7,428 bases of DNA from Candidatus Gottesmanbacteria bacterium. GTDB taxonomy: Bacteria > Patescibacteriota > Microgenomatia > 2-02-FULL-39-11. The notes beneath the pieces are model-generated. The model was not told where the DNA came from. It was given only the letters and a program-made list of their open reading frames with translations, and ran no database searches. The first letter of the stretch is position 1. Each line of letters opens with the position of its first letter. Positions 1 to 4,698 of the stretch are shown here, piece by piece. The stretch is taken from the NCBI GenBank assembly GCA_016218275.1, contig JACREK010000158.1:1-7428 (forward strand), given 5' to 3'. The position numbers and the translations under genes are program-made.

Positions 1-2
1 CT

Positions 3-428
3 GTTTTGTTAGTAGTAATATTTCTGGTAATTTTGGCCGTAAGGTCATTATTTAGCAATAAACCAGAAGTGACTGAGGTAGATCCGACACCCACAATAGT
101 ATTGCCTACCGTTTCAGAAAATATTAAAGTCGATCTTACTCCCTTATCTGGAAATAAAGCGGTTAAGTTAAATATAAAAGGATTGACACCGGAGATGGAG
201 TCGGTTGAATACGAATTGACCTATGTGACCGGAAACGGACTTCCCCGCGGAGTTTTGGGTAAAATCAATTTAAAAGGTGAAAAAGAAATCACCAGGAGTG
301 ATATTGTTTTAGGAACCTGCAGCAGCGGAAAGTGTGCCTATGACAGCGGTGTTACATCCGTAAATCTTTCCCTTAAGTTCAACAGTGCTGCCAAAGCTTC
401 CGTATTTCAAAAAACATATTCTTTGTAA
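3..428 (+). CDS. Membrane-anchored extracytoplasmic protein, 5' partial
   Basis: I do not recognise this gene. The frame is open to the left edge, so the true start probably lies outside the window; the first in-frame start codon inside is TTG at 6-8. Numbering from that TTG, residues 1-15 are a hydrophobic membrane segment (VVIFLVILAV), followed by a Thr/Pro stalk (DPTPTIVLPT, residues 26-35). About 100 residues follow that look like a beta-rich domain outside the membrane. Two cysteines, C105 and C110 (GTCSSGKC), could form a disulfide. The layout is a single-pass protein with its C-terminal domain outside the cell. No enzyme motif is visible. The stop TAA touches the ATG of the next gene, so the two are probably co-translated. 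Function is unknown. Confidence 0.75.
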   Translation, partial: VLLVVIFLVILAVRSLFSNKPEVTEVDPTPTIVLPTVSENIKVDLTPLSGNKAVKLNIKGLTPEMESVEYELTYVTGNGLPRGVLGKINLKGEKEITRSDIVLGTCSSGKCAYDSGVTSVNLSLKFNSAAKASVFQKTYSL

Positions 429-1043
429 ATGCTTAATATTCTTACTCTTTCAGTTGGGCAACTTCAAACCAACTGTTATCTAGTTTTTGGCAAAAAAAGT
501 CACTCTTCCTTAATCATTGATCCGGGGGATGATGCAGATTATATCATCAAAGTCTTATCTGATAAGAAAATAAAACCAATAGGCATAGTTGCCACTCACG
601 GTCATTTTGATCATCTTTTAGCGGTGACGGAGTTGAAGCTAACTTTTCAGATTCCATTTTATCTAACTCAAAAAGACGAATTTCTGCTTAAAAATATGAG
701 AGCTTCCGCCAAACATTTTTTGGGAATAGACGCAGATCCTCCGGCAGATGTCGATAAATTTATCAAACAAGGCGACTTTTTTGCACTGGATAATACAAGA
801 CTTGAGGTTATGGAAACTCCCGGACATACTCCGGGGAGCATTTGTCTTTATAATAAAAGTGAGAGTATTATTTTTTGCGGAGATTTACTGTTTTCTGGCG
901 GCGGTGTGGGACGGAGTGATTTTTCTTACAGCGATAACCTGTTGCTTTCGAAGTCTCTCGAAAAAATACTGAAACTGCCCAAAAACACGCGAGTCTATCC
1001 CGGTCACGGCCAGAAATTCTGGTTGGCAGATTGGAAAAAGTGA
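429..1043 (+). CDS. MBL-fold metallo-hydrolase, glyoxalase II-like
   Basis: This is a 204-residue metallo-beta-lactamase-fold hydrolase with a complete dinuclear metal site. Visible ligands are H57, H59, D61 and H62 in THGHFDH, H133 in PGHTPGS, D152 in CGDLLF and H193 in PGHG. The length and the single-domain form match the short glyoxalase II-like (YcbL-type) subgroup, which lacks the extra C-terminal helices of true hydroxyacylglutathione hydrolase. Family members hydrolyse thioesters or similar bonds, and the real substrate cannot be read from sequence. No signal peptide is present, so the enzyme should be cytoplasmic. The ATG follows the upstream stop with no gap and no clear Shine-Dalgarno, which suggests translational coupling. 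The family call is firm; the substrate is unknown. Confidence 0.93.
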   Translation: MLNILTLSVGQLQTNCYLVFGKKSHSSLIIDPGDDADYIIKVLSDKKIKPIGIVATHGHFDHLLAVTELKLTFQIPFYLTQKDEFLLKNMRASAKHFLGIDADPPADVDKFIKQGDFFALDNTRLEVMETPGHTPGSICLYNKSESIIFCGDLLFSGGGVGRSDFSYSDNLLLSKSLEKILKLPKNTRVYPGHGQKFWLADWKK

Positions 1044-1049
1044 TTAAAG

Positions 1050-1078
1050 TTGAAAAGATTACGATTTATTGCTAGACT
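1050..1078 (+). promoter_or_regulatory. Candidate sigma70-type promoter for the PilM-like/LytR_C gene
   Basis: TTGAAA (1050-1055, 5 of 6 to consensus) is followed after 17 bases by TAGACT (1073-1078, 4 of 6). A TGC directly before the -10 box (1070-1072) makes an extended -10. The predicted start of transcription is near 1085, just ahead of the repeat units. A second -10-like hexamer, TATTAT (1082-1087), lacks a well-spaced -35. The location in the only sizeable gap upstream of the 1180 gene supports the call, but AT-rich spacers produce such matches by chance. Confidence 0.4.
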
Positions 1079-1088
1079 ACATATTATG

Positions 1089-1182
1089 TTTACACTGAGC
1101 GACAGAAAGGTTTACCCTGAGGAGCATCAGCGACGAAGGGAGCGAATGTGTTTACACTGAGCGACTGAAAGGAGCGAATGTG
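1089..1182 (+). repeat. Three degenerate repeat units leading into a start codon
   Basis: Three adjacent units each begin TTTACMCTGAG (M is A or C): 1089-1110, 1111-1150 and 1151-1182. Units 1 and 3 share a 24-base stretch (1087-1110 and 1149-1172) with one mismatch. Units 2 and 3 share the 12-base end GGAGCGAATGTG (1139-1150 and 1171-1182). The middle unit has CCCTGAG followed by CGAAGGG, which resembles the short CCCTGAGCG/CGAAGGG intergenic palindromes found in several bacteria (recalled, not searched). The last unit runs into the downstream gene and supplies its Shine-Dalgarno and GTG start. Units are 22, 40 and 32 bases long, so the array is not regular. Confidence 0.75.
1168..1174 (+). 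promoter_or_regulatory. Ribosome binding site that fixes the GTG start at 1180
   Basis: AAAGGAG lies 5 bases before GTG 1180-1182. The reading frame is open upstream to a TGA at 1096-1098 but contains no ATG, GTG or TTG there. The overlapping ATG at 1178-1180 is followed at once by TGA, so GTG 1180 is the only workable start. The whole site sits inside a repeat unit. Confidence 0.75.
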
Positions 1183-2727
1183 ATTTACCTGGACATCAGT
1201 GACAGTGCCATAGAGGCAGTTTTGACAAGTGACAATATTCTAGGCGGAGAAAAAATTACTTCTTGCGCACGAAGTGAAATTGCCGATGGTCTTGTGATTA
1301 ACGGTCTGGTTGTTGATCCGGAGAAGTTAGCAAAAGTTGTTCAGGAGATATTTACTTTGGGATTCCCCAAAGCGATTTCCGATAAAAATGTTGCCATATC
1401 CATCTCTGACAAACAGGTGGTAACTCATAGGTTTGCGCTTGACCGGGAGATGAAAGAAGCGGAAATCTCAGAGTATGTAGTAGAGCAGGCTAAAAAAATT
1501 CTGCCTTATGATCCTTCTGAACTGGATAACTTTTTCAAGGTTGTTGGTCATACTTCTTCAGGTAAACAAGTTTTATATACAGCTTGTGCCAAAAATACTA
1601 TTGTTCATTTTGCCAGGTTTGTGGAACTGTTGGGGATGAAATTGGTATTTTTATCCGGAAGATCATTTGCCATATATGAACTTGTAAAGACTTTGATAGG
1701 CAGTGAGGAAAAAATACTCTATGCCAATTTGGATAAAAAGAATGCGGAATATCTGCTGTTGGATATTTTCGGTCCGGTAAATGCCAATTTCAAAAAATTG
1801 GGAGTTAAAACTTTTACTGCGGAAACAAAAAGTGTAGCAGCCGATTTTGAAAAAGAGCATGAATTTAAAATCTCCAAACTTATTCTGGGAGGGTCGCATT
1901 CTCTGGATATTGTTCCTGCGGAGATTGCCGAGACAGTCGGAATACCGGTGGTAAAAATGACCGAAGTGATAGATGATTTATTGGCAAAGTTAAAAATTGA
2001 TTTACAGACGGGCGGAATATCCAACATGCTTTTTGCCTATTCCATGGGATTGATGCTTCTTACCCATGCCAAGTCGCCATCCAATTTTGCCCAGGATTTG
2101 AAGGCTCTTTCACAAGCTTCCCCGGTGCCGGAAACAGTATCAAAAAAAGAAGAAATCAAGGAAGAAAAAGCAGCAGCAGGAAAAGAGGATAAAAGCGAAA
2201 AGGAAATGATAGAATCTTCTGTTATGGCCGATCAAGTGGTTGAATACAAACCTACTGGTATGGGACGGATTTTTGCTCATAAAATATTATTGGTAGTTAT
2301 AATAATAGTTTTGTTTCTTGGTGGAGCGTTTTTTGTCTTTGGCAAGAATATGCAGGTAATCCCTTTCATTAGTAGTCCGACTGCTACACCTGTTCCAACA
2401 GTTGAGCCAACTCTTACACCAACCCCTACAATTGACCCTTCACTTAAAAGAAGTGATCTAAAGCTTTCTATACAGAATGGAACTACAAAAACTGGTTATG
2501 CCAAAGATACTGCTGATTTTCTTGCAAAAGCAGGCTATAACAATATAGCCAAAGGCAATGCCGACAAAGATACATACGAGAAAACGGTGATAAAAATCAA
2601 AGCTGCCAAGAGAAACTATCTGCCGCTTATTGTCAACGACCTCAAAGACAAGTTCGACACCTCAACAGTTGAAGACCTGGATGAAGAAAGTAGTTATGAC
2701 GTAGTTGTTATCCTCGGCAGTAAATAA
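1180..2727 (+). CDS. PilM-like actin-fold / transmembrane / LytR_C fusion protein
   Basis: This 515-residue protein has four visible parts. Residues 1-312 resemble PilM, the actin-fold cytoplasmic protein of type IV pilus assembly: an MIYLDIS start, the GLVINGLVVDPEKLAK segment, and ILGGSHSLDIVPAEIAETVGIPV near the adenosine-site position. Residues 315-345 are a Lys/Glu-rich linker. Residues 369-388 form one membrane helix. Residues 398-420 are a Thr/Pro stalk, and 425-515 match a LytR_C domain (LSIQNGTTKTGYAKDTADFLAKAGY). The topology is N-terminus in, LytR_C out. The first phosphate loop reads DISDSAIE where PilM has a DIGSSSIK-like sequence, and the second (NLDKKNAE) also lacks glycine, so ATP binding may be lost. 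A link between an inner scaffold and the cell envelope or pilus is inferred. It has its own promoter candidate and is probably a single-gene unit. Confidence 0.85.
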   Translation: MIYLDISDSAIEAVLTSDNILGGEKITSCARSEIADGLVINGLVVDPEKLAKVVQEIFTLGFPKAISDKNVAISISDKQVVTHRFALDREMKEAEISEYVVEQAKKILPYDPSELDNFFKVVGHTSSGKQVLYTACAKNTIVHFARFVELLGMKLVFLSGRSFAIYELVKTLIGSEEKILYANLDKKNAEYLLLDIFGPVNANFKKLGVKTFTAETKSVAADFEKEHEFKISKLILGGSHSLDIVPAEIAETVGIPVVKMTEVIDDLLAKLKIDLQTGGISNMLFAYSMGLMLLTHAKSPSNFAQDLKALSQASPVPETVSKKEEIKEEKAAAGKEDKSEKEMIESSVMADQVVEYKPTGMGRIFAHKILLVVIIIVLFLGGAFFVFGKNMQVIPFISSPTATPVPTVEPTLTPTPTIDPSLKRSDLKLSIQNGTTKTGYAKDTADFLAKAGYNNIAKGNADKDTYEKTVIKIKAAKRNYLPLIVNDLKDKFDTSTVEDLDEESSYDVVVILGSK

Positions 2728-2782
2728 TCCGCTTTAATTTTCTCACTGATCAAAATAAGAATAATCAAAGATATCCTATCTC

Positions 2783-2940
2783 TAGTGTCCACGAGTTTCG
2801 CCCTTTTGCCATTATCCACCTCGGATGGTAGCCCGAAGGGATTCCTCCGAGGTGAAATTGCTGGGCAAGCCCTTCACCGTCCGAGGAGTCCTTCGGACAC
2901 CTCGGAGGTGTTTTAACCGAAGTGCGAAACTCGTAGTGTC
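2783..2940. repeat. Palindromic MITE-like element or structured RNA, unassigned
   Basis: A 144-base core (2790-2933) is flanked directly by TAGTGTC at 2783-2789 and 2934-2940, which could be a 7-base target duplication. Its ends pair as an 11-bp stem, ACGAGTTTCGC (2791-2801) with GCGAAACTCGT (2924-2934). Inside are three hairpins: CACCTCGGA/TCCGAGGTG (2817-2825 with 2846-2854), GGTGAA/TTCACC (2851-2856 with 2873-2878) capped by GGGCAAGCCC, and TCCGAGG/CCTCGGA (2880-2886 with 2900-2906) capped by GTCC-TTC-GGAC. CACCTCGGA occurs again at 2898-2906, so the arm 2846-2854 has two equally long partners. No transposase is present. It could be a small mobile palindromic repeat or a folded RNA upstream of mraZ; I match it to no known RNA family. 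There is no credible gene in 2728-3033. Confidence 0.7.
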
Positions 2941-2955
2941 TTCTAGTGGTGTTTG

Positions 2956-2978
2956 ACCCCTTGACAGGAGGGGTTTTT
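2956..2978 (+). terminator. Intrinsic terminator ahead of mraZ
   Basis: ACCCCT (2956-2961) pairs with AGGGGT (2969-2974) around a 7-base loop, followed by a short T run (TTTTT at 2974-2978; the first T is shared with the stem). It probably ends transcripts arriving from the 1180-2727 gene and the structured element, separating that unit from the dcw cluster. The T run is short, so termination may be partial. Confidence 0.6.
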
Positions 2979-2989
2979 AGTATCAGAAT
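2961..2989 (+). promoter_or_regulatory. Candidate mraZ/dcw promoter, -35 inside the terminator loop
   Basis: A perfect -35 hexamer TTGACA (2961-2966) is followed after 17 bases by CAGAAT (2984-2989, 4 of 6 to TATAAT). Transcription would start near 2996, giving a leader of about 38 bases before the mraZ ATG. TAAAAT (2994-2999) is a better -10 on its own but is 27 bases from the -35. The -35 box forms the loop and last stem base of the terminator above. The MraZ-type repeats begin at the end of the -10, as expected for an autorepressed promoter. Confidence 0.55.
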
Positions 2990-3022
2990 GGAATAAAATG
3001 GAGTTATATGGTGCATAAAGGA
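2988..3022 (+). promoter_or_regulatory. Putative MraZ operator: TGG repeats at 10-base spacing
   Basis: ATGGA (2988-2992), ATGGA (2998-3002), ATGGT (3008-3012) and AAGGA (3018-3022) are spaced exactly 10 bases start to start, each separated by 5 bases. MraZ proteins are known to bind three or more direct TGGGN-type or GTGG-type repeats with this one-turn spacing in front of their own operon. The array lies between the -10 region and the start codon, and the fourth unit is part of the mraZ Shine-Dalgarno. Binding would block both polymerase and ribosome access. The match is in spacing and the GG core; the third G of TGGG is absent here. Confidence 0.6.
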
Positions 3023-3023
3023 G
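3017..3023 (+). promoter_or_regulatory. mraZ ribosome binding site
   Basis: AAAGGAG lies 10 bases before ATG 3034, a somewhat long but workable spacing. It is one of the few strong Shine-Dalgarno sequences in the window, whereas rsmH and ftsI have none. It overlaps the fourth MraZ-type repeat. Confidence 0.65.
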
Positions 3024-3033
3024 ATTCAAAAAA

Positions 3034-3432
3034 ATGCTCTTAGGAACTTACGAGCCGAATTTAATCGGTAAAAATCGCTTAGTCCTTCCCGCAAAATTAC
3101 GTAAGGAAATAAAGGGAAACCGATTAGTTTTAGCGGTAGGCTTTGAAGAATGTATTTTGGGTTTTGAGGAAAAAAAATGGCAAGAGGCAACGGCAGCAGA
3201 TTTAGCTAAACCATTATCTGACCCGGAAGGAAGAAATCTTCGCCGAAGAATGTTTAGTCAAGCGGTGCAAGTTGAGTTAGATAGCCAGGGAAGACTGGTT
3301 GTTCCCGAAAATCTTACCAGCAGGGGAGAATTCAAAGATGAAATTGTCGTTATAGGTGCGGGAGATCACTTTGAAATATGGGAAAAAAAGAGGTGGGAGG
3401 AGTACCGGTCAAGTACGTTAAAAACCGGGTAA
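3034..3432 (+). CDS. mraZ: Transcriptional regulator MraZ
   Basis: This 132-residue protein is slightly shorter than the usual 140-150. It carries the two SpoVT-AbrB-type half domains of MraZ. The first has the typical start MLLGTYEPNL and the segment GKNRLVLPAKLR (residues 12-23). The second has DSQGRLVVPENL (83-94), the canonical DxxGR loop. The first loop reads IGKNR (11-15) and lacks the usual Asp and Gly while keeping Lys and Arg. MraZ assembles as a ring and represses the dcw operon by binding direct repeats in its promoter; such repeats are visible at 2988-3022. The ATG is fixed by the upstream AAAGGAG. It heads the cluster and is followed 13 bases later by rsmH, the standard order. 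Confidence 0.95.
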   Translation: MLLGTYEPNLIGKNRLVLPAKLRKEIKGNRLVLAVGFEECILGFEEKKWQEATAADLAKPLSDPEGRNLRRRMFSQAVQVELDSQGRLVVPENLTSRGEFKDEIVVIGAGDHFEIWEKKRWEEYRSSTLKTG

Positions 3433-3486
3433 AATCATACTGCCTATGATTTTACCAACAAAATATCACTTACCGGTACTCCTTCC
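3395..3486 (+). promoter_or_regulatory. Nested inverted repeats across the mraZ stop / rsmH start
   Basis: The outer arms 3395-3409 and 3472-3486 pair over 15 bases with one G-U; within them GGAGTACCGGT (3399-3409) and ACCGGTACTCC (3472-3482) are perfect. The inner arms GGTAAAATCAT (3428-3438) and ATGATTTTACC (3446-3456) form a perfect 11-bp stem with the 7-base loop ACTGCCT. The mraZ stop TAA (3430-3432) lies in the inner 5' arm and the rsmH ATG (3446-3448) in the inner 3' arm. There is no T run, so this is not an intrinsic terminator. rsmH lacks a Shine-Dalgarno, so the fold probably hides its start until a ribosome finishing mraZ opens it. Confidence 0.7.
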
Positions 3487-4396
3487 GGAGGTATTGAACG
3501 GGTTGAAGATTAAAAAAGGAGAAAGGTATATAGATGCGACTTTAGGCGATGGGGGATACACTTTCGAGATTTTGAAATGGGGAGGAGAGGTGTTGGGTAT
3601 TGACACAGATGAAGATTCAATTAGATATGTTAAAGCGAAATTAGAAACGCCCAAAGGGCGCCCGAATTGGAAGTTAGAAGAAAAGAAAAATTTATATTTA
3701 GTACACGGGAATTTTGCAGATTTGACAAGAATAGCGAAAAAGTTTGGTTTTGATAAGGTATCCGGAATACTTTTTGATTTGGGCATGTCGACTTACCAGT
3801 TAGAGCATTCCGGACGCGGTTTCTCATATATGGGAGATGAGCCGCTGGATATGCGGATGGACGAAAGACAAAAGATAACCGCATCAGATATTATAAACAA
3901 CTGCACAAGAGGAGAACTTTATGAAATATTTACTAAATTTGCTGAAGAACTCCATTCTGGGGCAATTGCTGCAGCTGTTCTTCGCACCCGTACCCTAAAG
4001 GGACGCATAGAAAGGACGAAGACACTAAGGGCAGTTGTGGAGGAGGTATTGCGCCAGGTTTATCCCGGCATTCGGCAAATGGAGTTTGAAAAAGTCAGAA
4101 ATGGTACGCTTGCCCGTATATTTCAGTCTTTGAGGATTTCTGTCAATAACGAAATTGAAAATTTAAAAAAAGGACTTGTTCAAGCGGAAAAATTGTTGAT
4201 GCAAAAAGGAAGATTGGTTGTCTTAAGCTATCATTCTTTGGAGGATAGAGTAGTAAAGAAAATACTTAAAGAAAGCGACCAAGAAGAAAGATTGAGGATA
4301 TTGACTAAAAGACCGATAACTGCAAGTTATGCGGAAATAAAAGCAAATCCAAAAGTACGATCGGCAAAGTTGAGGATTGCCGAAAAATATGTTTAA
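3446..4396 (+). CDS. rsmH: 16S rRNA (cytosine(1402)-N(4))-methyltransferase RsmH
   Basis: RsmH (MraW) is a cytoplasmic SAM-dependent enzyme that N4-methylates C1402 of 16S rRNA in the ribosomal decoding centre. This 316-residue copy has the family motifs in order: HLPVLLPEVL (8-17), the SAM loop YIDATLGDGGYT (28-39), GIDTDEDSI (51-59), GILFDLGMSTYQLE (107-120), RGFSYMGDEPLDMRMD (124-139), FQSLRISVNNE (226-236), GRLVVLSYHSLEDRVVK (255-271) and NPKVRSAKLR (301-310). The segment before FQSLRI (roughly 207-225) reads unlike the usual P-T-R-x-FQALRI consensus and seems a few residues longer. The start has no Shine-Dalgarno and lies within an inverted repeat, 13 bases after mraZ. The HxPVLL motif so close to the N-terminus supports ATG 3446. 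It overlaps ftsL by 8 bases. Confidence 0.96.
   Translation: MILPTKYHLPVLLPEVLNGLKIKKGERYIDATLGDGGYTFEILKWGGEVLGIDTDEDSIRYVKAKLETPKGRPNWKLEEKKNLYLVHGNFADLTRIAKKFGFDKVSGILFDLGMSTYQLEHSGRGFSYMGDEPLDMRMDERQKITASDIINNCTRGELYEIFTKFAEELHSGAIAAAVLRTRTLKGRIERTKTLRAVVEEVLRQVYPGIRQMEFEKVRNGTLARIFQSLRISVNNEIENLKKGLVQAEKLLMQKGRLVVLSYHSLEDRVVKKILKESDQEERLRILTKRPITASYAEIKANPKVRSAKLRIAEKYV
4361..4383 (+). promoter_or_regulatory. Hairpin presenting a GAGGA loop before ftsL
   Basis: TCGGCAA (4361-4367) and TTGCCGA (4377-4383) form a perfect 7-bp stem around AGTTGAGGA. The loop contains GAGGA (4372-4376), the only Shine-Dalgarno-like sequence near the ftsL start at ATG 4389. In linear form the spacing is long (12 bases), but folding would bring the loop's ribosome site closer to the ATG. 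It lies within the last codons of rsmH, so chance is possible. Confidence 0.4.
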
Positions 4397-4697
4397 TACA
4401 GAAAGCAAAACATTACCTGTAAATATCTTTTTATTTTTGTTTCTTTTGATTCTCTCTGCTGTCCAAGTGGCGATGCTCAATAAGTTTTCTATAATTGGTG
4501 CGAAATTAAATTCAGCCGATCAGCAAATAGAGAAAGTAGAAGGAGAAAATGGCCTTTATAGCGAAAAAATAGCCTCTGCCTCATCAATTGCCTCTATTTC
4601 CCAAAAAGCACAAAATATTGGTTTAAGCCAAACTCCGGCTCTGCTTTCCTTGGATACACCGCTTCCGGTTGCTTATGACTTACGGTTAAATCCTTGA
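4389..4697 (+). CDS. ftsL: FtsL-like cell division protein
   Basis: This is a 102-residue bitopic membrane protein. Residues 12-29 are a hydrophobic helix (NIFLFLFLLILSAVQVAML), preceded by a short cytoplasmic tail. Residues 35-78 look like a short coiled coil (LNSADQQIEKVEGENGLYSEKI) ending IASISQKAQNIGL, the FtsL/DivIC-type ending. FtsL forms a complex with FtsB-type partners and activates the FtsW-FtsI septal synthase. Sequence conservation is low, so the call rests on topology and its place between rsmH and ftsI, where ftsL normally lies. I chose ATG 4389, which overlaps rsmH by 8 bases. A TTG at 4377 would add four residues (MPKN) but falls in a hairpin arm and only 1 base from GAGGA. 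Confidence 0.8.
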   Translation: MFNTESKTLPVNIFLFLFLLILSAVQVAMLNKFSIIGAKLNSADQQIEKVEGENGLYSEKIASASSIASISQKAQNIGLSQTPALLSLDTPLPVAYDLRLNP

Positions 4698-4698
4698 T

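Noticed and set aside
748..972. 74-residue + strand frame inside the MBL hydrolase gene
   Set aside because: It overlaps a gene with a full metal-binding motif set in another frame and shows no features of its own.
1087..1182. Possible short CRISPR-like array
   Set aside because: The units are unequal (22, 40 and 32 bases), have no unique spacers of constant length, and no cas genes are near.
2783..2940. RNase P RNA, SRP RNA or hammerhead ribozyme
   Set aside because: The RNase P core (GAGGAAAGUCC-like) and the SRP tetraloop region are absent. GAAAC is present, but it pairs fully in the outer stem and there is no CUGANGA, so the hammerhead core is missing.
2765..3016. 83-residue reading frame on the - strand in the mraZ upstream gap
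   Set aside because: It runs straight through the palindromic element and the terminator, has no ribosome site or recognisable protein features, and its open state follows from the inverted repeats.
3428..3456. Intrinsic terminator between mraZ and rsmH
   Set aside because: The stem is AT-rich and is followed by AACAAAATAT rather than a T run, and rsmH continues the same operon.
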